A DNA stretch of 64,000 bases from positions 1,054,001 through 1,118,000 of the forward strand of contig NZ_FNVX01000005.1 in NCBI RefSeq assembly GCF_900104585.1, written 5' to 3'. The stretch is from Bacteroides ihuae. Its GTDB lineage: Bacteria > Bacteroidota > Bacteroidia > Bacteroidales > Bacteroidaceae. Below, in pieces: positions 52,894 to 61,959 of the stretch (its first letter is position 1; each line of letters starts with the position of its first letter). Position numbers and translations under genes: made by a program. The notes beneath the pieces are model-generated. The model ran no database searches, was not told the origin of the DNA, and saw nothing but the letters and a program-made list of their open reading frames with translations.

Positions 52894-54048
52894 TTAGTCG
52901 AGTATCCCAAATTTATAAGTGCCTTTGCGAATAAGCTTGCCTGAACTATCTGTTTCAACAAAAGGCCCATGCTTCTTACCTTGCTTAAAGAAACCTTCAT
53001 AGCGATTACCAGCCTTATCTTCCTGAACGCCATTACCGTCTTCTAATCCGTTAACAAAGCTACCTTTGTATTTGGTACCATTGGTCAGTATTAGCAAACC
53101 TTGTCCATTAGGTTGATTATTCTTCCATTCTCCTTCATAGACATCACCATTATTCCATTTATATACACCGTTTCCATTGCGATTATTATCTTTCCAATCA
53201 CCCTCATAAACAGCTCCATTGGACCAAGTAAAAGTTCCTTTTCCATCTTGCATACCATCTTTGAAGTTACCGACATATTTGTCTCCATTAGCATGAAAAT
53301 AGATACCGTTACCTGTACGCTCACCCTGTAAGTATGAACCTTCATAACGATCACCTGTATTAAAGAAGTAAACACCTTTTCCGTGTTGCACATCCTCTAC
53401 CCAATCTCCTACATATTTATCTCCATTTGCATATTCAAACGTGCCTTTACCATCACGTGAATCACTTTTCCAATTACCGGCATATTTGCAACCATCATTC
53501 CACGATAACTCTCCCTGGCCATTTTTCTTATCACCTTTCCAAAGACCAATATATTTTGAACCATTCTTCCATGTATAGGTACCTTTTCCTTCACGCTTAT
53601 CCTTTACCCAGTTACCATCATAAACATCTCCGTTGTGATAAGTCATTGTTCCTTCGCCATGTTGATAGTCTTGAAACCACATACCAGTATAGCGATTATT
53701 ATTCAAAAAATAATAGGTTCCTATACCATGTTGTTGATCCTGATACCATTGGCCTTCATATTTTTCGCCATCAGGGAAAGCATAAACACCGTATCCTTCA
53801 CGCTTACCTTTTGCATACTCGCCTTCGTATATGTCTCCATTTTTAAATATTGTTTTACCCTTGCCATTTGGCTTATGTCCCTTCAATTCACCAGTATAAA
53901 CGGAACCATCCTTGAAGGTATAATTTCCAATTTTGATTTCTCCAGAAAAAGAATCAGCTATTTTTCCGATAAAACCACCTATGCCTTGAGCCTGAATAGT
54001 AGCATGTGAAAGAAAGAACAAAAGAATTGCAGTGTAAAAATATCTCAT
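52894..54048 (-). CDS. Secreted MORN-repeat protein
   Basis: 384 aa: a signal peptide (RYFYTAILLFFLSHATIQAQ), a short spacer, then 14 uninterrupted MORN repeats of exactly 23 residues (from about residue 44), followed by a partial unit. Each fits the pattern YxxGxxYxGxWxxxxxxGxG, for example NGDVYEGEWKNNQPNGQG. MORN arrays form elongated beta-sheets that bind lipids or proteins. Export makes periplasmic or outer-membrane work likely; partners are unknown. Own promoter (TATTTTTG, 54083-54090) and terminator. Confidence 0.9.
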   Translation of the reverse strand: MRYFYTAILLFFLSHATIQAQGIGGFIGKIADSFSGEIKIGNYTFKDGSVYTGELKGHKPNGKGKTIFKNGDIYEGEYAKGKREGYGVYAFPDGEKYEGQWYQDQQHGIGTYYFLNNNRYTGMWFQDYQHGEGTMTYHNGDVYDGNWVKDKREGKGTYTWKNGSKYIGLWKGDKKNGQGELSWNDGCKYAGNWKSDSRDGKGTFEYANGDKYVGDWVEDVQHGKGVYFFNTGDRYEGSYLQGERTGNGIYFHANGDKYVGNFKDGMQDGKGTFTWSNGAVYEGDWKDNNRNGNGVYKWNNGDVYEGEWKNNQPNGQGLLILTNGTKYKGSFVNGLEDGNGVQEDKAGNRYEGFFKQGKKHGPFVETDSSGKLIRKGTYKFGILD

Positions 54049-54082
54049 TGATTATTCGATGTTTTTTAGTTAGTAACTGACA

Positions 54083-54090
54083 CAAAAATA
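54083..54090 (-). promoter_or_regulatory. -7 box, MORN gene
   Basis: Minus-strand TATTTTTG, 34 bases upstream of the ATG at 54048. Confidence 0.5.
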
Positions 54091-54127
54091 CGATTTATAT
54101 CCAAAAGAGCACTACCAGGAAGGTTTT

Positions 54128-55414
54128 TTATGACATCTTTTTACCAGCAATGACCTCTTTTAATTTCTCTTTGCATAAATAGCGACAGGCAAGATCACGG
54201 ATCTCTTGGGAACTCACCTCCTTGACAGCTTGTAAAGAACGTGAGAAGTATTCATCACCAAGTCCACTGGTAAGAATAAATATCCATGCATCAGATAAAG
54301 AAAAAGGAGACTCATAATTGCGACACATATCACCCAGCATATAATTCTTTACCATTGAGAGTTCTTCTGCGCCCACCAACTCATTTTGAAGTTTTTCTAT
54401 TTCATGATAAACCTCACCCATAAGCGGTTCTACATATTCATTAGCCGCCTCCGTGCTGATAACTAATAAGCCATTATTGGGATAAAATAAGATTCCTGCA
54501 GAAATGCCGTAAGTGTAACCTTTATCTTCACGGATATTAGACATGAGGCGACTTCCAAAATATCCTCCAAATAAGATCATCAGTACCCGCAGTTTCAAGT
54601 AATCCGGATGATCACGTGTGATAGTGAGATTGCCCATCTTCACTGCACTTTGCATTGTCTCAGCCCTCTCAGTAAAAATCCTCTTTTCAGGAGCAGTAGT
54701 AAGCGTATGTTCCGGCTTTATAAGATGGCGACTGCTATTTCCGAACAATTCTGTTCCAAAAGTCGACTGAACGTTCTGAATAATCTCATCAGTAACTTTA
54801 CCCGAAAGAAAAATATGGCAGTTACCAGAGTGATAATAATCAGTATAAAATTCTTGGAGCAATGTGGAATCAATTCTTCGATAATCCTCTTCGCTCAGTG
54901 TTTGTCCACAAGGATGTAGTTCTCCAAAAAAGGCACTGAGTAAGCTACGGTGAGCCAAGTAGTCTACTTTGGTAGAGTTTATCTGGAATTGCTGTATGTT
55001 ACTGTCGATCACGGTGGAGAGTTCTTTTTCCGGAAAAACGGGTTCTTTGATAACCGATTCAAGAACTTCGAGTGTCTCTTTAAAGTATTTGTTTAAGGAA
55101 TACAGCGTAATGTATGCATGCTCTACCGAAGTAGAGAGTTCCAACCAGGCACCATAATAATCCAAACGGTTGGCGATAGTAGCTGAGCTATAAGTTTGAG
55201 TTCCTTCGCGTAACATGCGGTTAGTAAACAGTGCTTGCAACTTTTGCGATTGATGCCATCTGCCTCCAGCAAAGACAATATCCAAGCGAATCACTTCTTG
55301 CTCGCCACTATTAATCACATCTAATGGAATGCCGTTGGGCATCACTGCTCTTACAGGCCGAATAATATCTATTTGTGCCAATTCACAAACAGGAGGTTGA
55401 ATGGTTCGATTCAT
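54128..55414 (-). CDS. M16-family peptidase homologue lacking the catalytic HxxEH
   Basis: 428-aa pitrilysin-fold protein. The zinc motif HxxEH of active M16 enzymes is replaced: the region before the conserved ML..GT reads LFTNR (residues 62-66; MLREGT follows). The C-terminal Arg/Tyr motif of the family is kept (SRLMSNIREDKGYTYGI). It therefore resembles the non-catalytic partner of two-chain M16 proteases. No signal peptide. Its ATG overlaps the kdsB stop (ATGA), so it is coupled to pbp1A-folK-kdsB. No catalytic partner lies in the window. Confidence 0.85.
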   Translation of the reverse strand: MNRTIQPPVCELAQIDIIRPVRAVMPNGIPLDVINSGEQEVIRLDIVFAGGRWHQSQKLQALFTNRMLREGTQTYSSATIANRLDYYGAWLELSTSVEHAYITLYSLNKYFKETLEVLESVIKEPVFPEKELSTVIDSNIQQFQINSTKVDYLAHRSLLSAFFGELHPCGQTLSEEDYRRIDSTLLQEFYTDYYHSGNCHIFLSGKVTDEIIQNVQSTFGTELFGNSSRHLIKPEHTLTTAPEKRIFTERAETMQSAVKMGNLTITRDHPDYLKLRVLMILFGGYFGSRLMSNIREDKGYTYGISAGILFYPNNGLLVISTEAANEYVEPLMGEVYHEIEKLQNELVGAEELSMVKNYMLGDMCRNYESPFSLSDAWIFILTSGLGDEYFSRSLQAVKEVSSQEIRDLACRYLCKEKLKEVIAGKKMS

Positions 55415-56178
55415 AAATGGTTTTCAGGGTTCAATTGTCGTAAATGCTTTTCTGCTTTCTCAAGATCTGCAGGTGTATCAATACCGATTGTTTCCACTTT
55501 AGTGATTCCGGTTTTGATGGTATATCCATTTTCCAACCAACGAAGTTGCTCCAATGATTCTGCCAATTCAAGTAATGATTGTGGCAAAGCGGTGATTTCT
55601 TTTAAAACTTCTGCACGATAGGCATAAAGACCTATATGTTTATAATAAGTATGATTCTTCAGCCAATCTACTTTATCGACATTTCGTTGATAGGGAATAA
55701 TGGAACGACTAAAGTATAATGCATTCATATTCTTATTTAGTACTACTTTAGGCGAATTGACATTCTCCAATGCTTCAGTTGTATCATCAGTTGTGAAAGG
55801 TTTCACCAATGTAGCTATTTGCGTAGTTGGGTCATCGAAACAAGTCTTTATCGCTTCTAGTTGTGAAGCTTGAATAAAAGGCTCATCCCCCTGAATATTA
55901 ACTACCACATCAAACATACCTCCTATCTTCAGGCAAGCTTCATAGCAACGATCAGTACCACTTTTATGGTCAGCCGAAGTCATTACAACCTTACCGCCAA
56001 AAGCTTTAACGGCTGCTTCAATACGTTCATCATCCGTAGCAACATAAGTATCATCTAAAATGCCAGCTACTTGTTCATACACCCGCTGTATAACAGTCTT
56101 CCCGCCTAGAATAGCCAGAGGCTTAGCGGGGAAGCGTGTTGAGGCATATCTGGCTGGTATTATTCCTAAAAATTTCAT
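55411..56178 (-). CDS. kdsB: 3-deoxy-manno-octulosonate cytidylyltransferase (CMP-KDO synthetase)
   Basis: 255 aa. Activates KDO with CTP for lipopolysaccharide inner core. Signature sequence: IPARYASTRFPAKPLAILGGKTVIQRV, VATDDERI, TSADHKSGTDRCYEA and NIQGDEPFI. Length matches KdsB. It lies 24 bp after folK and overlaps the M16 gene by four bases, so it sits inside a minus-strand envelope/folate operon. Confidence 0.96.
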   Translation of the reverse strand: MKFLGIIPARYASTRFPAKPLAILGGKTVIQRVYEQVAGILDDTYVATDDERIEAAVKAFGGKVVMTSADHKSGTDRCYEACLKIGGMFDVVVNIQGDEPFIQASQLEAIKTCFDDPTTQIATLVKPFTTDDTTEALENVNSPKVVLNKNMNALYFSRSIIPYQRNVDKVDWLKNHTYYKHIGLYAYRAEVLKEITALPQSLLELAESLEQLRWLENGYTIKTGITKVETIGIDTPADLEKAEKHLRQLNPENHL

Positions 56179-56202
56179 TTTAATGTGAGTTCTAGAGTTT
56201 TA

Positions 56203-56583
56203 TTATAAACTAACGTCACATAGTTGCCGAAACCCATCGACTACATACGCACGTTTCATATCATCCGGTTTTAAAACCGTGTCATCATACATTAGCAGAT
56301 CGAGATCCATCACAACTTTTTCTTTAGCCTTATCTTCTGGCCTACGGCCAACTTTTTGTTCTATTTCTTTCAAGAAACAAATAACAGCAGACAAATCTTC
56401 CTGTGTTGTAAACTGCGCTAACTGATTGGAAAAAAAAGCTGGATTATGCAATCCCAAAGGTTCTGTCTGTAACTCAGGAGCAAAACAAATGGAAGGAAAC
56501 AGTTCTTTCAAGCGTATGCGAGCAAAAGCTAGATTCCCTTTCGTATTATAATTACTACCAAGGCAAACAATACAAGTATGCAT
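56203..56583 (-). CDS. folK: 2-amino-4-hydroxy-6-hydroxymethyldihydropteridine pyrophosphokinase
   Basis: 126-aa HPPK of folate synthesis, near the short end of the family range. Features: VCLGSNYNTKGNLAFAR at the start, TEPLGLHNPAFFSNQLAQF, and the catalytic KEIEQKVGRRPEDKAKEKVVMDLDLLMYD with the two metal-binding Asp of DLD. The C-terminal part found in longer HPPKs (HPRL and following) is shortened to VVDGFRQLCDVSL. Six bp after pbp1A, on the same transcript. Confidence 0.85.
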   Translation of the reverse strand: MHTCIVCLGSNYNTKGNLAFARIRLKELFPSICFAPELQTEPLGLHNPAFFSNQLAQFTTQEDLSAVICFLKEIEQKVGRRPEDKAKEKVVMDLDLLMYDDTVLKPDDMKRAYVVDGFRQLCDVSL

Positions 56584-56589
56584 AAATCA

Positions 56590-58911
56590 CTATTTGAATA
56601 AGTCGTCTAATCCCGGTTCTGAAGTAGTTTGCGAATTATCAGCATCACTACCACACGGATCAAAATCCTCAGGCATCTTAAACCGTTCGCTCTGGTCGTA
56701 CCCCAAAGACTTATCAGCATATACCTTATTCATATAAAGAGCCCAGATAGGCAATGCCATAGCGGCACCTTGCCCATTAAGCATTGTATCAAAGTGTATA
56801 TCACGATCTTCTCCACCTACCCAACAACCTGATACCAGTGAAGGAGTAAAACCCATAAACCATCCATCAGAATTACGGTTGGTTGTACCAGTCTTTCCGC
56901 CCATATCGGCAGTTATGCCATAGCGGCGTACACGTCCACCAGTACCTTCATTGATAACTCCACGAAGCATTACAAGCATTTTGTAAGCACTAGTAGCACT
57001 TACTACCTCTTCCATTTGTGGGGCAAAAGTAGAAATTATATTCCCATCACTATCTTCTATTTTAGTAACAAGCAAGGGAGATACACGAATACCTTTATTA
57101 GCAAATGCAGTATAAGCACTCACCATCTCGCCTACGGAAATATCGCACGGGCCAAGACAAAGTGAAGGCGTAGGTTGTATATCTTTGTTAAGTACACCAA
57201 AACTATGGATTAACCGCACAAGTGCGTAAGGGTTAATTTTGCTCATCAAATAAGCAGATATCCAGTTATTCGATTGAGCCAATCCCCATTTTAACGTAAC
57301 CATCTCTCCATAACGTTTATTTGAGCTGTTTCTGGGAGACCAAGCCTCGCCTGTCTCTGTGATAATGGTTTGTTCTACATTTCGGACTTCATCGCAAGGA
57401 GAATATCCGTTTTCCATTGCAAGTGTATATAAATAAGGTTTAATCGTTGAACCCACTTGGCGACGACCAACCATCGCCATATCATATTGAAAATAAGAAT
57501 AATTAGGACCACCAACATACGCTTTCACATGACCATTGAAAGGGTCCATAGACATAAATCCGGTACGTAAGAAATGTTTGTAATATCTAATTGAATCAAG
57601 CGGAGTCATGATTGTATCCTTGTCTCCTTTCCAAGTGAAAACAGACATCTCTTCAGGGGTATTAAATGCCTTCTTTATCTCTGATTCAGAAGCGCCATTA
57701 TCTTTCATGATGCGATAGCGATCAGTCTGTTTCAAGGCTTTATCCAAAATCTGGTTTACCTGAGCTTCAGATAACATACGACTGTAAGGAGCCGTTTTCT
57801 TATTCTTTTTCTCGGCAAAGAAACGAGGTTGCAAGTATCCTCCCAAATGTTCTGCTACAGCTTCTTCAGCATATTGCTGCATGCGAGAATCAATCGTTGT
57901 GTATATTTTTAATCCATCTGTATATATACTATAGTTAGAACCATCTTTCTTTTTATTCTTTTGGCACCAACCGTAAAGTGGATTCGTTTCCCATGCCAGC
58001 GAGTCTTCGTAATACTTCTGCGATTGCCAACTATGATAATCACTTTTATCAGGGTATTTAGCAGTCATCACCGAACGAAGATATTCACGAAAATAGGTAG
58101 CTAACCCTTCTTTATGATCTACCCGATGGAATTTCAGTGTAAGTGGGAGTTGCTGCAACGAGTCACATTCTTCATCAGTGATGTAATCTGATTTTCTCAT
58201 TTGATCAAGCACCACATTTCTACGGCCACGGGCACGTTCGTTAAAACGTACAGGGTTATAAAAGGATGGATTCTTACACATACCAACGAGCGTAGCAGCC
58301 TCTTCTATTTTAAGGTCACCAGGTTCACATCCGAAGTATGTAAATGCAGCGGTTTTCACACCCACAGCATTATTCAAGAAATCAAATTTATTGAGATACA
58401 TCGTCAATATCTCCTCTTTGGTATAATAGCGCTCCAAACGTACAGCAATCACCCATTCAATAGGCTTCTGTAAAAATCGCTGAGTAAAGCTATTAGCATC
58501 CGGAGAATATAAGAGTTTTGATAACTGCTGAGTAAGAGTACTACCTCCTCCGGCACTCTTCTGAAAGAATAAACCGCGCTTCACCACTGCACGAGCCAAT
58601 GCTTTCGCATCAATGCCCGAATGGCTTGTAAAGCGAGCATCTTCTGTCGCTATCAACGCATTGACAATGTTAGGTGACAACTCACCATAGCTCGTATATA
58701 CACGATTTTCTTTACTAAGTGACCATGTTCCCAAAACTTTTCCATCCTCAGATAGTAATTCTGTAGCAAATTTGTAATTAGGATTTTCAAGCTCCTCTAC
58801 ATTCGGCATATATCCTATCCAGCCTTTAGCTATGGAAACAAAAACAATCACACAGAGCAACACCATGGTTGCAAAGAAGATCCACAATCCTTTCACTATT
58901 TTTCGTATCAT
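56590..58911 (-). CDS. mrcA: Class A penicillin-binding protein (PBP1A)
   Basis: 773-aa bifunctional peptidoglycan synthase: one N-terminal membrane helix (about 8-30), a GT51 glycosyltransferase (about 55-235) with EDARFTSHSGID and AGGGSTLTQQLSK, and a transpeptidase (about 420-720). The latter has Ser488 in GSTIKP, SNNW as SxN, and GGKTGTTNRNSDGWF as KTG. The C-terminal tail is acidic and Ser/Thr-rich. It starts a four-gene minus-strand unit with folK, kdsB and the M16 homologue. Confidence 0.95.
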   Translation of the reverse strand: MIRKIVKGLWIFFATMVLLCVIVFVSIAKGWIGYMPNVEELENPNYKFATELLSEDGKVLGTWSLSKENRVYTSYGELSPNIVNALIATEDARFTSHSGIDAKALARAVVKRGLFFQKSAGGGSTLTQQLSKLLYSPDANSFTQRFLQKPIEWVIAVRLERYYTKEEILTMYLNKFDFLNNAVGVKTAAFTYFGCEPGDLKIEEAATLVGMCKNPSFYNPVRFNERARGRRNVVLDQMRKSDYITDEECDSLQQLPLTLKFHRVDHKEGLATYFREYLRSVMTAKYPDKSDYHSWQSQKYYEDSLAWETNPLYGWCQKNKKKDGSNYSIYTDGLKIYTTIDSRMQQYAEEAVAEHLGGYLQPRFFAEKKNKKTAPYSRMLSEAQVNQILDKALKQTDRYRIMKDNGASESEIKKAFNTPEEMSVFTWKGDKDTIMTPLDSIRYYKHFLRTGFMSMDPFNGHVKAYVGGPNYSYFQYDMAMVGRRQVGSTIKPYLYTLAMENGYSPCDEVRNVEQTIITETGEAWSPRNSSNKRYGEMVTLKWGLAQSNNWISAYLMSKINPYALVRLIHSFGVLNKDIQPTPSLCLGPCDISVGEMVSAYTAFANKGIRVSPLLVTKIEDSDGNIISTFAPQMEEVVSATSAYKMLVMLRGVINEGTGGRVRRYGITADMGGKTGTTNRNSDGWFMGFTPSLVSGCWVGGEDRDIHFDTMLNGQGAAMALPIWALYMNKVYADKSLGYDQSERFKMPEDFDPCGSDADNSQTTSEPGLDDLFK

Positions 58912-59049
58912 CCCTTCACTTTATATTTTCTATTTTATATTGCAAGTATTTATTAAGCCGATTCTATATCAAGAATGCAAAATTAGGATAAAACTTTTTC
59001 TTTCACAACATATTTTAGAAAGCGTTTTGAATTTTATGAATCATTGTTC

Positions 59050-59079
59050 TTGGTGAATAGTTTCTTATTCGTATCTTTA
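59050..59079 (+). promoter_or_regulatory. pyrB promoter
   Basis: TTG (59050-59052), 19-bp spacer, TATCTTTA (59072-59079), about 40 bases before pyrB. Confidence 0.5.
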
Positions 59080-59118
59080 CGCTCCGTATTAATGGTATAT
59101 CAATAAATATATAACGAT

Positions 59119-60045
59119 ATGGATAACAAAAGCTTAGTGACCATAGCCGAGTACTCGAAAGAAAAGATTCTCTATATGCTCGAGATGGCAAAACAGTTTG
59201 AGAAGGACCCAAACAGAAAGATTCTGGAAGGGAAAGTGGTTGCTACTCTATTCTTCGAACCTTCTACTCGCACCCGCCTCAGTTTTGAAACAGCAGCTAA
59301 TCGCCTTGGCGCACGCGTAATAGGATTCAGTGATCCTAAAGCGACAAGTTCTTCCAAAGGAGAGACCCTAAAAGATACAATAATGATGGTGAGCAATTAT
59401 GCCGATGTAATTGTTATGAGACATCACCTTGAAGGTGCTGCTAGATATGCTAGTGAAGTAGCACCCGTTCCGATTGTAAATGCAGGTGATGGAGCCAACC
59501 AACATCCTTCGCAAACGATGCTCGATCTTTATTCCATTTACAAAACTCAGAAAACGCTTGAGAATCTGAACATCTATCTTGTAGGTGATTTAAAATACGG
59601 ACGAACTGTACACTCTTTATTAATGGCAATGCGGCACTTCAACCCTACCTTTCATTTTATTGCTCCTGAAGAACTGAAAATGCCCGAAGAGTATAAGATC
59701 TATTGCAAAGAAAACCATATTAATTATGTAGAACACACAGATTTCAACGAAGATATTATTGCTGATGCAGACATATTATATATGACGCGAGTACAACGGG
59801 AACGCTTCACCGATATGATGGAATATGAACGCGTGAAAAACATCTATATTCTGAAGAATAAAATGTTAGAGCAAACACGTCCTAATCTACGAATTTTACA
59901 TCCACTTCCACGCGTCAACGAAATTGCATATGACGTAGATGATAATCCTAAAGCCTACTACTTCCAGCAAGCTTTGAATGGAGTCTACGCCCGCCAAGCC
60001 ATACTGTGCGATGTATTAGGAATTGCGTTGCAAGATATTATGTAA
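59119..60045 (+). CDS. pyrB: Aspartate carbamoyltransferase catalytic subunit
   Basis: 308 aa, first committed step of pyrimidine synthesis. Carbamoyl phosphate site [13 protein letters not shown], the SSKGET loop, [12 protein letters not shown] and [14 protein letters not shown] are all present. Followed by pyrI 34 bp downstream, so the organism makes the allosteric E. coli-type holoenzyme. No leader peptide with a U-rich attenuator was recognised upstream. Confidence 0.97.
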   Translation: MDNKSLVTIAEYSKEKILYMLEMAKQFEKDPNRKILEGKVVATLFFEPSTRTRLSFETAANRLGARVIGFSDPKATSSSKGETLKDTIMMVSNYADVIVMRHHLEGAARYASEVAPVPIVNAGDGANQHPSQTMLDLYSIYKTQKTLENLNIYLVGDLKYGRTVHSLLMAMRHFNPTFHFIAPEELKMPEEYKIYCKENHINYVEHTDFNEDIIADADILYMTRVQRERFTDMMEYERVKNIYILKNKMLEQTRPNLRILHPLPRVNEIAYDVDDNPKAYYFQQALNGVYARQAILCDVLGIALQDIM

Positions 60046-60079
60046 TTAAATCAGTAGAATGTCATCAACTAGATAAAAA

Positions 60080-60541
60080 ATGAATAAGAATAAGCAAGCC
60101 CTGCAAGTAGCCGCTTTGAAAAACGGAACTGTCATAGACCATATACCATCTGAGAAACTTTTTACAGTTGTCTCTTTATTAGGATTGGAGCACATGGGGA
60201 ATAACATCACCATTGGTTTTAACTTAGAAAGCAAGAAGTTAGGCAAAAAAGGAATTATAAAAATAGCCGATAAGTTCTTCTGCGATGAAGAAATTAACCG
60301 CATATCTGTGGTTGCACCACATGTGAAATTGAATATCATCCGCGATTATGCTGTGATAGAAAAGAAGGAGGTATATATGCCCGACGAGTTAAGAGGTATT
60401 GTAAAATGTGCCAACCCAAAGTGTATTACCAATAATGAACCTATGTCTACACTATTTCATGTAACAGACAAAGACAATGGCATCATTAAATGTCATTATT
60501 GCGAGAAAGAGCAAAAGAAGGAAGAAATCGTAATTCTATGA
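60080..60541 (+). CDS. pyrI: Aspartate carbamoyltransferase regulatory subunit
   Basis: 153 aa. N-terminal allosteric nucleotide domain ([19 protein letters not shown]) and a C-terminal zinc domain with four cysteines (CANPKCITN...KCHYCEKEQ). Binds CTP and ATP to tune PyrB. The stop codon overlaps the next ATG (ATGA), coupling it to a flavin reductase-like gene. Confidence 0.96.
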   Translation: MNKNKQALQVAALKNGTVIDHIPSEKLFTVVSLLGLEHMGNNITIGFNLESKKLGKKGIIKIADKFFCDEEINRISVVAPHVKLNIIRDYAVIEKKEVYMPDELRGIVKCANPKCITNNEPMSTLFHVTDKDNGIIKCHYCEKEQKKEEIVIL

Positions 60542-61119
60542 AACAGGACTGGAAACCGGGAACGATGATATATCCGCTGCCTGCCGTAATGGTGAGTTGT
60601 GGAAATGATGAAAGTGAATATAATATTATCACACTATCGTGGGTAGGCACGATTTGTACTAACCCACCCATGTGTTATATCTCCGTTCGCCCGGAAAGGC
60701 ACTCTTATGATATCATAAAAAAGAATATGGAATTTGTTATCAACCTGACCAACAAAAAGATGGCCTTTGCTACTGATTGGTGCGGAGTGCGTTCAGGGAA
60801 GGATTATAACAAGTTTGAGGAGATGAAGTTGACTCCTGGAAAATGCTCAATTGTAAATGCACCATTGATAGAAGAATCACCTCTATGCATTGAATGTAGA
60901 GTTAAAGAGATTGTGGCATTAGGCTCTCACCACATGTTCATTGCTGATGTAGTAAATGTACGTGCTGACGAAGAATATTTGAATAAAGAAACCGGAAAAT
61001 TGGAATTAGCACAAACGAATCCATTGGTGTATGTTCATGGCAATTATTTTGAGCTGGGAGCTGGAATAGGGAAATTTGGCTGGTCCGTTGAAAAGAAAAA
61101 AACAAGAAGTAAAAAATGA
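60538..61119 (+). CDS. Flavin reductase-like (FMN-binding split barrel) protein
   Basis: 193 aa. Flavin_Reduct/HpaC-like domain: [47 protein letters not shown] and FVINLTN at the FMN site, ending with the HGNYFELG segment. Members reduce flavins or bind FMN; its link to pyrimidine synthesis is unknown. ATG 60538 is chosen for its 4-base overlap with pyrI; an upstream ATG at 60490 would bury 16 codons in pyrI. It overlaps the following gene by four bases too. Confidence 0.87.
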   Translation: MKQDWKPGTMIYPLPAVMVSCGNDESEYNIITLSWVGTICTNPPMCYISVRPERHSYDIIKKNMEFVINLTNKKMAFATDWCGVRSGKDYNKFEEMKLTPGKCSIVNAPLIEESPLCIECRVKEIVALGSHHMFIADVVNVRADEEYLNKETGKLELAQTNPLVYVHGNYFELGAGIGKFGWSVEKKKTRSKK

Positions 61120-61838
61120 AACGATTATCATTCCTTTTGCTATTTACGTTGTTGACTTTCTGTGTTTTTGGACAAGAAAAGACGAGTAAAACTCCAAATG
61201 ATCGAAAAGTAAATTTCGGTTTAAAAGGGGGGTTTAATTCATCAATGTATCTTGTGTCAAAGCTACAACTAAACGGGTTAAAGATTAATGATACTCAAAA
61301 CAACTATAAAATAGGATATGTTGGTTCTATCTTTGTTCGTTTCAATATGAAGAAGCATTTCATACAGCCTGAGCTATCTTACTCTGTGAGCCGCTGCGAA
61401 ATTCAATTTGATAAGCTTAATTCGCAAGATCCTGATGTAGCTCCCGATTATGCTTTTGTAAATTCAACTATTCAGAGCCTGGAAATGCCTCTATTATATG
61501 GATATAGCATCGTTAAAAAAGGCCCTTATGGCATGTCAGTATTTATCGGTCCGAAGTTCAGATACCTATGGAATAGAGATAAGGACATAACTTTTGAAAA
61601 CTTTGATCAAGAAAGTGTTAAAGAGGAACTCTATCCTTTCAATGTCAGCGGAGTACTTGGCGTAGGGGTAAATATTTCTAATCTTTATTTTGATTTCCGT
61701 TATGAAATTGGTATGCGTAACATCTCCAAATCAGTGACTTATGACAATACAGCTTCCACCAACGATGACACAGCAGTCCCTATTATTTTCAATAGAAGGG
61801 ATCTTGCACTTAGTTTTTCTTTGGGTTTCATCTTTTAA
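61116..61838 (+). CDS. PorT-like outer-membrane beta-barrel protein
   Basis: 240 aa with a signal peptide ([19 protein letters not shown]). The body consists of amphipathic strands typical of the Bacteroidetes OM beta-barrel family (PF13568): VNFGLKGGFNSS, HFIQPELSYSVS, SLEMPLLYGYSI, YGMSVFIGPKFRYL, GVLGVGVNI, and a terminal LALSFSLGFIF ending in Phe. It resembles PorT, though function here is unknown. Its ATG overlaps the flavin reductase stop by four bases, placing it last in pyrB-pyrI-flavin reductase-barrel. Confidence 0.85.
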   Translation: MKRLSFLLLFTLLTFCVFGQEKTSKTPNDRKVNFGLKGGFNSSMYLVSKLQLNGLKINDTQNNYKIGYVGSIFVRFNMKKHFIQPELSYSVSRCEIQFDKLNSQDPDVAPDYAFVNSTIQSLEMPLLYGYSIVKKGPYGMSVFIGPKFRYLWNRDKDITFENFDQESVKEELYPFNVSGVLGVGVNISNLYFDFRYEIGMRNISKSVTYDNTASTNDDTAVPIIFNRRDLALSFSLGFIF

Positions 61839-61897
61839 AATGAAAGAAAAAATTCATTTAATCCAATAAATTCCGTGCATTTATTATTCTTTTTCTA

Positions 61898-61905
61898 TAA
61901 ATTTG
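61898..61905 (+). promoter_or_regulatory. -7 box, glyA promoter
   Basis: TAAATTTG, perfect TAnnTTTG, with a leader of about 50 bases before the ATG at 61960. Confidence 0.5.
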
Positions 61906-61959
61906 TGCGCTTAATAAAGAATCTCGAATAAAATAGTTATTATCTTATCTACAGAAAGA

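Noticed and set aside
53427..53846. 139-codon plus-strand frame and neighbours
   Set aside because: Antisense to the MORN repeats; its His/Tyr-rich periodic sequence is the shadow of the repeated codons.
52894..54048. Tandem DNA repeat element in the MORN gene
   Set aside because: The 69-bp periodicity is explained by the 23-residue protein repeats and is strongly diverged at the DNA level.
59040..59118. pyrBI attenuator with leader peptide
   Set aside because: No U-rich leader frame followed by a terminator hairpin could be found in the short pyrB leader.
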